Source of the DNA: Aurantimonas coralicida
Lineage (GTDB): Bacteria > Pseudomonadota > Alphaproteobacteria > Rhizobiales > Rhizobiaceae
Direction of reading: 5' to 3'
DNA: 43,599 nucleotides
Assembly: GCA_011050685.1 (NCBI GenBank)
Contig: DRFF01000140.1
Location: 1-43,599, forward strand
Shown piece by piece: positions 16,097 through 24,761 of this stretch (the stretch's first letter is position 1; the number at the start of each line of letters is the position of its first letter). The notes below the pieces were generated by a model. That model had not been told where the DNA came from. It saw only the letters and a program-made list of their open reading frames with translations, and searched no databases. The position numbers were made by a program, and so were the translations under genes.

Positions 16097-17266
16097 ATGA
16101 GCGATCTTACCCAGTTGCGGCGCGAAGCGGTCGCGGCACCGGAAAGCGGCATCGTCGCCGTGATCAACTATGCGCGGGAGCGTGAGGGGCTGATCCCGAT
16201 GTGGGCCGGCGAGGGCGATCTCGCGACGCCGGATTTCATCTGCGCGGCCGCCTCGGCGAGCCTCAAGGCCGGGGAGACCTTCTACACTTGGCAGCGGGGG
16301 TTGCCGGAATTGCGCCAGGCGCTCGCCGATTACACCGCGCGGCTTTACGGACGACCGTCCTTGCCGGATCGCTTCTTCGTGACCGGTTCGGGGATGCAGG
16401 CGATCCAGATCACGCTGGCGGCGCTCGCCGGGGCCGGCGACGAAGTCGTCTTCTTCGGCCCGGCTTGGCCGAATTTCGCGGCGGCGACCGAGCTCCAGGG
16501 TGCAGTCGCGCGCGAGGTCGCGCTCGACTGGACCGAGGCGGGTTGGCAGTTGGATCTGCAGAAATTCAAGGATGCGATCGGCCCGAAGACCCGGGCAGTG
16601 TTCGTCAATACGCCGGCCAACCCGACCGGCTGGACGGCCGCCGAGGCGACATTGCGCGCCATCCTAGAAATCGCCCGTGATGCCGGTATCTTCATCATCG
16701 CCGACGAGATCTATAGCCGCTTCTACTATTCCGGCGGACGGGCGCCATCGTTTCACGATGTGATGAAGGAGGACGATCGGATCGTCTTCGTCAATTCCTT
16801 CTCAAAGAACTGGGCGATGACCGGCTGGCGGATCGGCTGGATCGAAACCAACGCCGCCTTTGGCGACATCATCGAGAACCTCATTCAATATTCGACCTCG
16901 GGCGTCGCTGCCTTCATGCAACGCGGGGCGCTCGCAGCCTTGGAACAAGGTGAGGCGTTCGTGGAAAGCCAGATCGCTCGTGCTGCCGAAGCGCGGGAGA
17001 TTTTCGCCTCGCGGCTCCTGGCCACCAACCGGGTGTCGATGACGCCGCCTGACGGGGCGTTCTACGCCTTCTTCGCGATCGACGGCATCGCGGATACCCG
17101 CGCCGCGGCCTTTCGCATCGTCGACGAGGCCGGGGTGGTACTCGCGCCCGGCACCGCCTTCGGCCAATCCGGCCATCGGTTTCTCAGAGCCTGCTTCCAT
17201 CGCCGGCTGGACGAGGTGGAAGCTGCCGCCGACCGTCTCGTCGATTGGATCGGCCGGGCGGCGTGA
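16097..17266 (+). CDS. Pyridoxal-phosphate aminotransferase, class I/II (aspartate-aminotransferase fold)
   Basis: 389 residues. PLP-binding features are TGSGMQAIQITLAAL, VNTPANPTGWTAAEAT, IIADEIYSRFYY and VNSFSKNWAMTGWRIGW (Schiff-base K237). The substrate-carboxylate arginine lies near HRFLRACF. The fold covers aspartate, aromatic, alanine and methionine aminotransferases, and the exact amino acid cannot be told. Cytoplasmic. The next gene, an AbrB-type membrane protein, overlaps its 3' end, so the two are probably co-transcribed. The ATG at 16097 is preceded by a weak GAAGG at 16084-16088. Confidence 0.9.
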   Translation: MSDLTQLRREAVAAPESGIVAVINYAREREGLIPMWAGEGDLATPDFICAAASASLKAGETFYTWQRGLPELRQALADYTARLYGRPSLPDRFFVTGSGMQAIQITLAALAGAGDEVVFFGPAWPNFAAATELQGAVAREVALDWTEAGWQLDLQKFKDAIGPKTRAVFVNTPANPTGWTAAEATLRAILEIARDAGIFIIADEIYSRFYYSGGRAPSFHDVMKEDDRIVFVNSFSKNWAMTGWRIGWIETNAAFGDIIENLIQYSTSGVAAFMQRGALAALEQGEAFVESQIARAAEAREIFASRLLATNRVSMTPPDGAFYAFFAIDGIADTRAAAFRIVDEAGVVLAPGTAFGQSGHRFLRACFHRRLDEVEAAADRLVDWIGRAA

Positions 17267-18375
17267 GAGCCGTCGACGGTCGCACCCTCTCGCATCGCTT
17301 CGCAACGCTCGCCCTCGCCGGGCTTGGCGGCCTTGCCGCCTCGGCGCTCGGTCTGCCGGTCGCCTGGCTGCTGGGACCGGTGCTCGCGGTTTCGGCGGCG
17401 AGCATCGCAGGGCTCGATACGGAACTGCCGCAAGTATTGCGCACGCTGGCGTTCTTCGTTCTTGGCGTCCAGGCCGGTTCCGGGGTGACGCCGGACGTGC
17501 TGGAGCAGATCGCCATCTGGCCGCTGTCCTTCGCCGTCCAGATGCTTGGAGTCGGCGTGGTCATCGTGCTGACCCACGCCTTCCTGCATCGCGTGCTGCA
17601 CTGGGACAAGGACACCGCCCTGTTCGCTTCGCTTCCCGGCGCACTGTCCTTCGTCTTGGCCGCCGCGTCCGAAACCCGGGCCGATCTCACCCGGATCACC
17701 ATCGTCCAGAGCGTCCGGCTGCTCTTTCTGATCGGTGCCCTGACGCCGATCCTCGCCTGGCTGGAAGGCGGCGCCGACGTGGTCGCAATGGCGCGCGGCA
17801 CGGAAGGAACTCTCGCCGACTACGCCTTGCTCTTCAGCCTATGCGCTCTGGTTGCGTTCGCCGGTCATCTGATCCGGTTGCCCGGCGGGATGATGCTGGG
17901 CGCCCTGATCGGCAGCGGGGCGTTGCACGTCGGCGGCGTCTCGACGGTGGCGATTCCACCGGTGCTCGCGATCCCGAGCCTCGTTCTTCTCGGCACGCTG
18001 ATCGGTTCGCGGCTCAAGGGGATCAATATCACGGCGTTTTCGCGACTGCTTCCGGCCGCCATAGGGTCCTTTGCGATCGGGCTGGTCGTCTCCGCGGCGG
18101 CGGCGGCTGTGGCCGTGGTGGCGCTCGGAATCGGCTTTGGAAAGGTGGCGCTCGCCTATGCGCCTGGCGCTCTGGAGGCGCTGACCGTGCTGGCATTCCA
18201 GTTCGACGTCGATCCTGCCTATGTGGCCGCCCATCATGTCGTGCGTTTCGTCAGCATCGCGATGGTGGTTCCCCTGCTCGCGAAGCGCCGCGCGCGACCG
18301 GGCGACACGGTCGCGCCGCCGATCAACGAAAAAGAACGCTTGTCAGGCGTCGATGGCAGCGAAGACCGAAGGTGA
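17245..18375 (+). CDS. AbrB-family membrane protein (duplicated AbrB domain)
   Basis: 376 residues if started at ATG 17245, which overlaps the aminotransferase by 22 bp. A GTG at 17263 gives a 4-bp GTGA overlap and is an equally reasonable start. About ten hydrophobic helices fall in two repeats, each opening with the glycine-rich pattern of the family (GLPVAWLLGPVLAVSAASIA; RLPGGMMLGALIGSGALHVG) and ending in Y-A-P-G-A-L-E-A-L-T-V-L. The family is sometimes mislabelled 'ammonia monooxygenase'. Some members are linked to putrescine/glyphosate-type transport or regulation, but transport function is unproven. The last 33 bp overlap, tail to tail, with the convergent cupin gene. Confidence 0.85.
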   Translation: MDRPGGVRAVDGRTLSHRFATLALAGLGGLAASALGLPVAWLLGPVLAVSAASIAGLDTELPQVLRTLAFFVLGVQAGSGVTPDVLEQIAIWPLSFAVQMLGVGVVIVLTHAFLHRVLHWDKDTALFASLPGALSFVLAAASETRADLTRITIVQSVRLLFLIGALTPILAWLEGGADVVAMARGTEGTLADYALLFSLCALVAFAGHLIRLPGGMMLGALIGSGALHVGGVSTVAIPPVLAIPSLVLLGTLIGSRLKGINITAFSRLLPAAIGSFAIGLVVSAAAAAVAVVALGIGFGKVALAYAPGALEALTVLAFQFDVDPAYVAAHHVVRFVSIAMVVPLLAKRRARPGDTVAPPINEKERLSGVDGSEDRR

Positions 18376-18720
18376 GGGCGCCGGCGCCTCGCCGCCCGGT
18401 GGTCCCCAGAAGACCACCCATGTGACGAAGTTGTCGGACATCCCCTCGAAGCGGTGCTCCGTCCCGGCCCGCACGAACAGCGCGTCGCCGGCTCTGACAT
18501 GTCCGCGCTCGCTGTCCCTGACGACATCCGACTGGCCGGACGCGACGATGTAGAGCTCGTCCTGGCTGTGCGGACGCTGGCGGTCCTCGCCGCGCGGCGC
18601 GAAGATCTCGAGCGTCATGGTGCCGTGGGACAGGGCCTCGGCATGAAAGACGCCATCAGGCCATTCGGCGGTGGCCGGCAGCGGCAGCTTTCCCAGGAAA
18701 TGATCGAGCGAGACTTTCAT
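18343..18720 (-). CDS. Cupin-domain protein
   Basis: 125 residues from ATG at 18720. A single beta-barrel cupin with the metal-site motif RPHSQDELYIVASGQSDVVR (H, x, x, x, E-L-Y) and a second motif GDALFVRAGTEHRFEG (G-D-x-x-x-V-x-x-x-x-x-H). Such small cupins bind a metal and can be dioxygenases, isomerases or sensors, but nothing fixes the activity. It follows hemA on the same... opposite-facing side of the AbrB gene: read on the minus strand it is downstream of hemA by 48 bp, so co-transcription with hemA is possible. Its 3' end overlaps the AbrB gene by 33 bp in antisense. Confidence 0.85.
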   Translation of the reverse strand: MKVSLDHFLGKLPLPATAEWPDGVFHAEALSHGTMTLEIFAPRGEDRQRPHSQDELYIVASGQSDVVRDSERGHVRAGDALFVRAGTEHRFEGMSDNFVTWVVFWGPPGGEAPAPSPSVFAAIDA

Positions 18721-18768
18721 CAAAATACCCCGCAACGATGGTTGGACGAAGCCTTTTCTAGCCGGGGC

Positions 18769-20049
18769 TCAGCCGCCGGCTTGCGAAACGACCAGAGGCG
18801 TCACCTTCGCGGAGCGTTCGGCATGGGCCGGCCGCTCGGTCGCGAAGGGAATGCCGACGGCCTTCCATGTCTCGACCAGAGCGTCCTTCAACGTCTCGAT
18901 CAGAGCGTCAGAATGCAATGGCGTCGGGGTGATCCGCAGCCGCTCGGTGCCGCGCGGCACTGTCGGGTAATTGATCGGCTGGATGTAGATTCCATGCCGC
19001 TGCAAGAGATGGTCGCTGGCCTTCTTGCACAGGTCGGGGTCGCCAACCGCCAGCGGAACGATATGCGTGTCGGACTCCATCACCGGCAGGTCGGCGCCGC
19101 GCAGCACGCTTTTGGCCTGAGCGGCCTGGCGCTGTTGCGCCTCGCGCTCGGCTTGGCTGGTCTTCAGGTGGCGGATCGAGGCGGTGGCTGCCGCCGCCAG
19201 CGCCGGCGGCAGCGCCGTGGTGAAGATGAAGCCCGGCGCGTAGGAACGCACGGCGTCGATGACCGCCTTGGTGCCGGCGATGTAGCCGCCGAGGACGCCG
19301 AAGGCCTTGGCCAGGGTTCCCTCGATCACGTCGATGCGCTGGGCGATCGCGTCGCGCTCCGAGATGCCGCCGCCGCGCGGGCCGTACATGCCGACCGCGT
19401 GGACCTCGTCGATATAGGTCATGGCGTTGTAGTATTCGGCGAGTTCGACGATCTTCTCGATCGGCGCGATGTCGCCGTCCATCGAATAGACACTCTCGAA
19501 GACGATCAGCTTCGGCTGCGCCGGGTCGGCGGCTTTCAGCAGCTCTTCCAGATGCTCCATATCATTGTGACGGAAGACCTGCTTCTTGGTTCCGGCCTTG
19601 CGGACCCCTTCGATCATCGAGGCGTGGTTCAACTCGTCGGAGAAGATGAGGCAGTTCGGCAGGAGCTTGGCGATGGTCGAGATCGAGGCTTCGTTGGAGA
19701 CGAAGCCGGAGGTGAAGACGAGCGCCGCCTCCTTGCCGTGCAGATCGGCCAGTTCGCGCTCGAGTTCGACCAGCGGATGATTGGTGCCTGAGATGTTGCG
19801 GGTGCCGCCGGCGCCGGAGCCCATTGCCGAGACGGTCGCCGTCATCGCCGCGATCACATCGGCGTGCTGGCCCATCCCGAGATAGTCGTTGGAACACCAA
19901 ACAGTGATCTCGCGAACCTTGCCGTCATGCCGCCAGAGCGCCTTCGGGAATTGCCCGGCGATCCGTTCGAGATCGGCAAATACCCGATAACGCTTTTCGG
20001 CATGCAACGCCTCGATCGCCGATTCGAACTGGCTCTGGTAATCGATCAT
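18769..20049 (-). CDS. hemA: 5-aminolevulinate synthase (C4 pathway)
   Basis: 426 residues. It condenses glycine with succinyl-CoA to 5-aminolevulinate, the committed step of tetrapyrrole synthesis in alphaproteobacteria. Alpha-oxoamine synthase features include [77 protein letters not shown] and the PLP lysine K248 in [13 protein letters not shown]. Length and lysine position match the well-studied Rhodobacter enzyme. AAGGAG lies 7 bases before the ATG. Upstream are a candidate Irr/ICE-type palindrome (20060-20078) and a perfect FNR/FixK box (20140-20153), implying control by iron/heme status and oxygen. Confidence 0.97.
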   Translation of the reverse strand: MIDYQSQFESAIEALHAEKRYRVFADLERIAGQFPKALWRHDGKVREITVWCSNDYLGMGQHADVIAAMTATVSAMGSGAGGTRNISGTNHPLVELERELADLHGKEAALVFTSGFVSNEASISTIAKLLPNCLIFSDELNHASMIEGVRKAGTKKQVFRHNDMEHLEELLKAADPAQPKLIVFESVYSMDGDIAPIEKIVELAEYYNAMTYIDEVHAVGMYGPRGGGISERDAIAQRIDVIEGTLAKAFGVLGGYIAGTKAVIDAVRSYAPGFIFTTALPPALAAAATASIRHLKTSQAEREAQQRQAAQAKSVLRGADLPVMESDTHIVPLAVGDPDLCKKASDHLLQRHGIYIQPINYPTVPRGTERLRITPTPLHSDALIETLKDALVETWKAVGIPFATERPAHAERSAKVTPLVVSQAGG

Positions 20050-20059
20050 CGCGAACTCC

Positions 20060-20078
20060 TTATCAGAACGGTTCTAAA
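20060..20078 (-). promoter_or_regulatory. Candidate Irr box (iron-control element) in front of hemA
   Basis: On the hemA strand the site reads TTTAGAACCGTTCTGATAA. The core AGAAC-C-GTTCT is a perfect inverted repeat and the left arm TTTAGAA matches the alphaproteobacterial Irr/ICE pattern (TTTAGAA-N3-TTCTAAA); the right arm is imperfect. It sits 11 bp upstream of the start codon, where binding would block translation-start-proximal transcription. Assignment to Irr is by pattern only. Confidence 0.5.
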
Positions 20079-20139
20079 TGCGGCATGGCGCAAAGTCCAC
20101 GTCCCGCCAGCATGATGCGGGAGTCCGAGGAACGTGACA

Positions 20140-20153
20140 TTGACCAAGGTCAA
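20140..20153 (-). promoter_or_regulatory. FNR/FixK-type box upstream of hemA
   Basis: TTGACCAAGGTCAA is a perfect palindrome and fits the consensus TTGAY-N4-RTCAA of FNR/FnrL/FixK. It lies 91 bp before the hemA start codon, a distance that allows class II activation (site centred near -41) with a leader of about 55 nt. Oxygen control of hemA through FnrL or FixK is known in Rhodobacter and rhizobia. Here it is inferred from the site. Confidence 0.7.
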
Positions 20154-20179
20154 GCGACCGGGCGGGTCGCCTCGAACCG

Positions 20180-20374
20180 TCACGAGTTGGGCCCATCCTG
20201 CGGAGCAGAGGAGGGGCCGGTTTCCGCGGCATCGGCCGGATCTCGCTCCGCGCTCTCGTCACGGCGCGCGCGGGCCTGCTCCTTGCGCCGGCGGAGATTT
20301 TCCCGCAATTGCGCCTCCAGCCGCTGCTGCCGCCTTGATTTTTGCTTGTCGCCCACTGTACCGCCGTCGCTCAT
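20180..20374 (-). CDS. Small highly charged protein of unknown function
   Basis: 64 residues from ATG at 20374, with GAGGTGG five bases before it, a good ribosome site. The sequence starts MSDGGTVGDKQKSRRQQRLE and continues with an Arg/Lys/Gln-rich helix (RENLRRRKEQARARRDESAE), then an acidic, proline/serine-containing tail. No signal peptide or membrane helix. It resembles small conserved proteins annotated only as hypothetical in alphaproteobacteria; a nucleic-acid- or ribosome-associated role is a guess from charge. It is upstream of hemA on the same strand (130 bp), with the FNR box in between, and divergent from the sugar transferase. Confidence 0.6.
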   Translation of the reverse strand: MSDGGTVGDKQKSRRQQRLEAQLRENLRRRKEQARARRDESAERDPADAAETGPSSAPQDGPNS

Positions 20375-20524
20375 GATCCACCTCTTGCCAGCCTCATTCG
20401 ATAGTGTCAGGGGCGGGGCGCCGTCAATTTCCTCTGCGTCGACTCCGATACTCCGGCGCAGTCTTGTCAGGACCATGGCCGGGTTTCGCTGCAAGAGCGG
20501 CCCCTGCGCCTCGCGGAAGCTGTG

Positions 20525-21079
20525 ATGAAACGACTGTTCGACCTCTTCGCCAGCCTTGTCGGGCTGATCCTGCTCGGCTGGCTGATCGGCGTCCTCGCCA
20601 TTCTCGTGCGCCGCGACAGCGACGGTCCTGGCCTTTTCGCCCAGGAGCGGGTCGGTCTGCGGGGTCGAACCTTCGTCTGCTACAAGCTGCGAACCATGCA
20701 TCGGGCGACCAAATCCGCCGCTTCCCACGAGACGCCCGCCGCGGCTGTGACCCCGCTGGGGCGGCGATTGCGGGCCTTCAAGCTCGACGAGCTGCCGCAA
20801 TTGTGGAACGTTCTCAAGGGCGAGATGAGCTTTGTCGGGCCACGCCCCTGCCTGCCGTCGCAGACGGTACTGATCGCCGAGCGGGAACGGCGCGGCGTCC
20901 TCGAGGTGCGGCCGGGTATCACGGGCAAGGCGCAGGTGATGGGTGTTGACATGTCCGACCCCGTTCGGCTCGCCGAGATCGATGCCACTTATGTCGCGGA
21001 GCGCAGCTTCGTCGGCGACCTCGTCCTGATCCTGCGAACCGTTACCGGCAGCGGCCGCGGCGACAGGGTCGCCCAGTGA
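20525..21079 (+). CDS. Bacterial sugar transferase (polyprenyl-phosphate hexose-1-phosphate transferase type)
   Basis: 184 residues from ATG at 20525; a GTG one codon earlier is possible. One N-terminal membrane segment (DLFASLVGLILLGWLIGVLA) is followed by the conserved catalytic core: PGLFAQERVGLRGRTFVCYK, LRTM, FKLDELPQLWNVLKGEMSFV, GPRP and VRPGITGKAQVMG. These monotopic enzymes start synthesis of exopolysaccharide, O-antigen or glycan by moving a sugar phosphate to undecaprenyl phosphate at the inner membrane. The short form (no extra four-helix N-domain) resembles PglC/WbaP-core enzymes. No other polysaccharide genes are nearby, so the glycan is unknown. Confidence 0.9.
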   Translation: MKRLFDLFASLVGLILLGWLIGVLAILVRRDSDGPGLFAQERVGLRGRTFVCYKLRTMHRATKSAASHETPAAAVTPLGRRLRAFKLDELPQLWNVLKGEMSFVGPRPCLPSQTVLIAERERRGVLEVRPGITGKAQVMGVDMSDPVRLAEIDATYVAERSFVGDLVLILRTVTGSGRGDRVAQ

Positions 21080-21203
21080 GGGAACCGGCCGGCCCTGGTA
21101 TGGTTGCCTCTGCGTCGCGCGAGCCAATTCCATCGGAGCCCGTGTTGCTCTAGAACGCGCGCACTCCGCCTTGCGGGGCCGCCACCTTAGGACTGTCTGC
21201 CTC

Positions 21204-22520
21204 ATGATCGAACGTATCGGCTTTGCCGCCGAGCTCGCCGCCTACACCGACCGGCACGGACCGGTGACCATCGGTCTGGCCGGGGCCGGGCAGATGGGCA
21301 CGGACATCGTCGTCCAGATCGCGCTGATGATCGGAATCCGCGTCGGCGCCGTCGCGGCGAACAGCGCCCGGCGGCCGATGCAGGCGATCGCCATGGCGGG
21401 CTATTCCGACGAGCATGGCGTCGTCGCGGGCAGCGCGGCCGACATCGACCGCGCGATTGAGGCCGGCCAAATTGCGGTGACCGATGATCTCGGCGCGCTG
21501 TGCGCGGCCGGCCGCATCGACGTCGTCGTCGACGCCACGGGCAGCCCGGAGGTCGGGACCTTCCTGGCGATGGAGGCGATCCGCAACGGCAAGCACATCG
21601 TGATGCTGAATGTCGAGGCCGACATCACCGTCGGCCGCCTGCTCGCCCGCAAGGCGCGGGAGGCCGGCGTGGTCTATACCGGATCGGCCGGCGACGAACC
21701 TGCCTCGACGCTGGAGCTGATCTCGTTCGCCCAGAGTCTCGGCATGGAGGTGGTTGCGGCCGGCAAGGGCAAGAACAATCCGCTGCGCCATTCCGCCATT
21801 CCCGAGGAATACGAGGAGGAGGCGCGGCAGCGGGACATGAACGCCCGCATGCTGGTGGAGTTCATCGACGGCTCGAAGACGATGGTGGAGATGACCGCCA
21901 TCGCCAATTGCACCGGCCTCAAGCCGGACGTGCCGGGCATGCACGGCCCGGAAGCGACGGGTGACAATCTTGGCCAGGTGCTGTGCACGGCCGAGGATGG
22001 CGGCATCCTGTCGAAGACCGGATGCGTCGACTACACGATCGGCAAGGGGGTCGCGCCCGGCGTCTTCTGCGTCGTGAAGCCGCGCCACCCCCGCGCGATC
22101 GAGCGGATGGCGGATCTGAAGGTCGGCCCCGGCCCGTGCTTTGCGTTGATCCGGCCGTTTCATCTGACCAGTCTGGAGACGCCGCTGTCGGCGGCCCGCG
22201 CCGTGATGTATCGCCGTCCGGACATGGTGCCCGTGGATCGGCCGGTTGCCGAATGCGGCGCCATCGCCAAGCGCGATCTGAAGCCGGGCGAGATGCTGGG
22301 GCGGATCGGCGAGGCCGACTATCGTGGCTATGCGATGACCTGGGACGACGCGCGCGCCAGGCGGGCCTTGCCGCTCGGCCTGGTCGAGAAGGCGACGGTG
22401 GCGCGGCCGGTGAAAGCCGGGGAGTTTGTCACCCACGACAATTGCGCGCCCGACGACAGCCTGCTCGTCACAAGGATGCGGGCCGAACTCGACGCGGCCG
22501 ACGGCCGGTTCGCCGACTGA
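21204..22520 (+). CDS. NAD(P)-dependent oxidoreductase with DRL-like catalytic domain and C-terminal SAF domain
   Basis: 438 residues from ATG at 21204. A Rossmann domain opens with TIGLAGAGQMGTDIVVQIAL (G-x-G-x-x-G) and resembles the homoserine-dehydrogenase NAD-binding fold (DVVVDATGSPEVGTFLAMEA). The middle is the so-called DRL-like catalytic domain (AGDEPASTLELISFAQSLGM, GKGKNNPLRHS). The C-terminal 90 residues form a SAF domain (GAIAKRDLKPGEMLGRIGE...VKAGEFVTHDNCA) like that of sialic-acid synthase and altronate dehydratase. Relatives sit in sugar-acid and polyol catabolic operons, but the substrate is not assigned. Here it stands alone between a sugar transferase and a MarR regulator that faces it, with no other catabolic genes. 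Confidence 0.82.
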   Translation: MIERIGFAAELAAYTDRHGPVTIGLAGAGQMGTDIVVQIALMIGIRVGAVAANSARRPMQAIAMAGYSDEHGVVAGSAADIDRAIEAGQIAVTDDLGALCAAGRIDVVVDATGSPEVGTFLAMEAIRNGKHIVMLNVEADITVGRLLARKAREAGVVYTGSAGDEPASTLELISFAQSLGMEVVAAGKGKNNPLRHSAIPEEYEEEARQRDMNARMLVEFIDGSKTMVEMTAIANCTGLKPDVPGMHGPEATGDNLGQVLCTAEDGGILSKTGCVDYTIGKGVAPGVFCVVKPRHPRAIERMADLKVGPGPCFALIRPFHLTSLETPLSAARAVMYRRPDMVPVDRPVAECGAIAKRDLKPGEMLGRIGEADYRGYAMTWDDARARRALPLGLVEKATVARPVKAGEFVTHDNCAPDDSLLVTRMRAELDAADGRFAD

Positions 22521-22553
22521 ATATCCAGATTGCGCCGGGCCGCTCGATCCGGG

Positions 22554-22994
22554 TCAAGAGGCGTCCGGCCTGTCCCCCGCCATCGTCGAGCGGATCGCGA
22601 TATCGAGACCTTTCGCCAGGATCTGGCGCTCGTTCTCGCTCAGGGGCTCGAGCGCGGCCGCGATGGACTGCAGGGGGTCTTTCTTCAAAAGGACGACGCC
22701 CCGATCGGTCAGTTCCAGCTGTTCGGCGCGACCGCGTCCGATCGTGCCCAGCTTGGCAAGATAACCCTTGGTGATCAGCGTGCGGACGGTGCGCGCGACG
22801 GCACCCGACGCAAGGCCCTGGAAGCGGGCGAGATCGATCGCCGTGCGCAAGTGCGGCGGCGCCGACTGGACATAGCGCAGCGCCGCCCACTGGGCCGGAA
22901 ACAGCTGCGAGGCATAGCCCTGCGAGTGCAGCCGGCGCGCGATCTGTTCGAGCAGTCCGGCCAAATCGGCAGTGGAAACCGGGTCCGTGTCCAA
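22554..22994 (-). CDS. MarR-family transcriptional regulator
   Basis: 146 residues with a TTG start at 22994. No in-frame ATG or GTG is available near the N-terminus and the Shine-Dalgarno is poor, so the start is uncertain. The winged helix is visible as LFPAQWAALRYVQSAPPHLR, TAIDLARFQGLASGAVARTV and RTLITKGYLAKLGTIGRGRA (recognition helix and wing), then QLELTDRGVVLL. MarR proteins are dimeric repressors that respond to small phenolic or oxidant ligands. It converges on the SAF oxidoreductase, their stops being 33 bp apart. The target genes are unknown; the amidase downstream on the same strand ends over 23 kb coordinates lower... that is, lies upstream, and is not obviously linked. Confidence 0.82.
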   Translation of the reverse strand: MDTDPVSTADLAGLLEQIARRLHSQGYASQLFPAQWAALRYVQSAPPHLRTAIDLARFQGLASGAVARTVRTLITKGYLAKLGTIGRGRAEQLELTDRGVVLLKKDPLQSIAAALEPLSENERQILAKGLDIAIRSTMAGDRPDAS

Positions 22995-23193
22995 AAATTC
23001 GCGCCATCGTCGTTGAATTACGCCTGCGTCTTATCGCGGAAGCGCAGGAATGTTCAATCTGATGCAGTCCGGAATGGGCGGGCGTCGGCGCGATCTTGCC
23101 GGAAAAGCGCCAGGAACCCGCCCAAGAGATGAACGACCCGTTAATCGGGACAATCAAAGGCATTTGAAGCAGGCTGTTGCGAAGCTCCGACGC

Positions 23194-24594
23194 TCACGCG
23201 GCTGAGGGATGCAGGCTCGCCCAACGCGGCTGGGCATCGACGGCATGGGTCAGCAAGGCTGCCAGCTTGAGAACGAAGCCGTCGGCATAGCGCGGTCCGA
23301 CGATCTGTACGCCGATCGGCAGCCCGGATCCGGTAAACCCGCCATTGACGCTGATCGCCGGCTGCTCGCCGACATTCCACGGCAGAGTGAAGGCGATATG
23401 CTCGAACGGCCGGGCGGGATCGTCGATCGGCGAGGCCCATTCGGCTGGCCAGGATGCCTGCGGGTTGACCGGCGAAAGAATGGCGTCGAATCTGGCGAAG
23501 GGCGCCGCGGTGGCCGCCTTGATCGCCTGGATCTGGTCGAAGGCCTCGGCGACATCGGTGCCGGAAAGGACCGCCGCGCCGGCCGCCCATTCGCGGATAT
23601 AGGGCAGCACCCTCGCGCCTTTCTCGTCGGGCAGGGCCGACATCGTCGCCAAGAACCTGGCGCGAAAGAAATGGTTGAAACCGTCCAGCATGGCGCGGGT
23701 GAGGATTCCCGGTATCGGTTCGATGACGGCGCCAGCCTCTTTCAGGGCGCGCGTGCAATCGGCGAGCGCCGCCGAGACGTCCGGGTCGACGGGCAGGCCG
23801 CATCCAGCCTCCGCCATGACGCCGATGCGCAGCCCCTTCGGGTCGAGCGTGAAGTCGCTCCAGTCGATCGCCGACGGCGGCAGGCCGGTCGGATCGCGGA
23901 CATCGGGCCGCGACAGCGTCGCCATCATCAGCGCTGCGTCGGCAACGGTCCGGGTCATCGGTCCGGCGACGCGGCCGATATAGGTTGGATCGATCGGCAC
24001 GCGGCCGTAGCTCGGCTTGAAGCCCACCGTTCCGGTGAGGCCGGCGGGAATGCGGATCGAGCCGCCGATGTCGGTGCCCAGATGCAGCGGCCCCAGGCCG
24101 GCGGCGGCTGCTGCGGCGGCGCCGGCACTGGAGCCGCCGGGGTTGAGCCGGATGTCCCAGGGATTGCGCGACAGTTTGTGGAAGCTCGACAGGCCCGACG
24201 ACAGCATGCCGTAATCGGGGCAGGTGGTCTTGGCGAAGATGATCGCGCCGTCCTCGCGCAGCCGCGCGGCCGGCGGCGCGTCTTCAGGCGCGGGAACGAG
24301 CGTGGTCGCGGCGGTGCCGTTGGGCACCGGGGTGCCCTTCGTCGCGATCAGTTCCTTGATCGTCACCGGTACGCCGTCGAGCGGACCTTTCGGCGCGCCC
24401 TTGGCCCAGCGCTCTGTGGCCGCCGCCGCGTCCGCCCGGGCGCTCTCAGGATCGTAGGCCCAGAGCGCTGCGATCGACGGCTCCCAGGCCGCGATGCGGC
24501 GTTCGATGTCGGCCCAGACCTCCGCCGGGGAGGTTTGGCGGGTGCGGAACATGGCGAGGAGGTCGCTTGCCGGAATGTCGCTGAGATCCGTCAT
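23194..24594 (-). CDS. Amidase-signature (AS) family amidase
   Basis: 466 residues from ATG at 24594. Extension to 24765 would overlap the methyltransferase and add nonconserved sequence. The Ser-cisSer-Lys triad is complete: K80 in PVTIKELIA, S155 in NPGGSSAGAAAA and S179 in LGTDIGGSIRIPAG. The family hydrolyses carboxamides to acid and ammonia, and also includes GatA, but there are no gatB/gatC neighbours and the C-terminal part (PWNVGEQPAISVNGGFTGSG, GVQIVGPRYADG) fits catabolic amidases. No signal peptide, hence cytoplasmic. The gene lies 167 bp downstream of the SAM methyltransferase on the same strand. Substrate unknown. Confidence 0.92.
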   Translation of the reverse strand: MTDLSDIPASDLLAMFRTRQTSPAEVWADIERRIAAWEPSIAALWAYDPESARADAAAATERWAKGAPKGPLDGVPVTIKELIATKGTPVPNGTAATTLVPAPEDAPPAARLREDGAIIFAKTTCPDYGMLSSGLSSFHKLSRNPWDIRLNPGGSSAGAAAAAAAGLGPLHLGTDIGGSIRIPAGLTGTVGFKPSYGRVPIDPTYIGRVAGPMTRTVADAALMMATLSRPDVRDPTGLPPSAIDWSDFTLDPKGLRIGVMAEAGCGLPVDPDVSAALADCTRALKEAGAVIEPIPGILTRAMLDGFNHFFRARFLATMSALPDEKGARVLPYIREWAAGAAVLSGTDVAEAFDQIQAIKAATAAPFARFDAILSPVNPQASWPAEWASPIDDPARPFEHIAFTLPWNVGEQPAISVNGGFTGSGLPIGVQIVGPRYADGFVLKLAALLTHAVDAQPRWASLHPSAA

Positions 24595-24761
24595 GGGGAA
24601 AAGCTCATGGTCTTGCGCGTAAGGCGGTTCGCCAGAAGACACCGCTCCGGGAAAAGCATTATCGTCCGCGCCGTCGCGAGTTTTTGCCGGCCCTTGCATC
24701 TGGCGTTGCCGTTCCGGTTGTGGAGCCGCGCCGGCGCGCTTCGCGATGTTGTCGGTGTCCC

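Noticed and set aside
23137-23149. CCCG-N5-CGGG inverted repeat upstream of the MarR gene
   Set aside because: Only four base pairs per arm, expected often by chance in DNA this GC-rich; no second copy near the MarR start.
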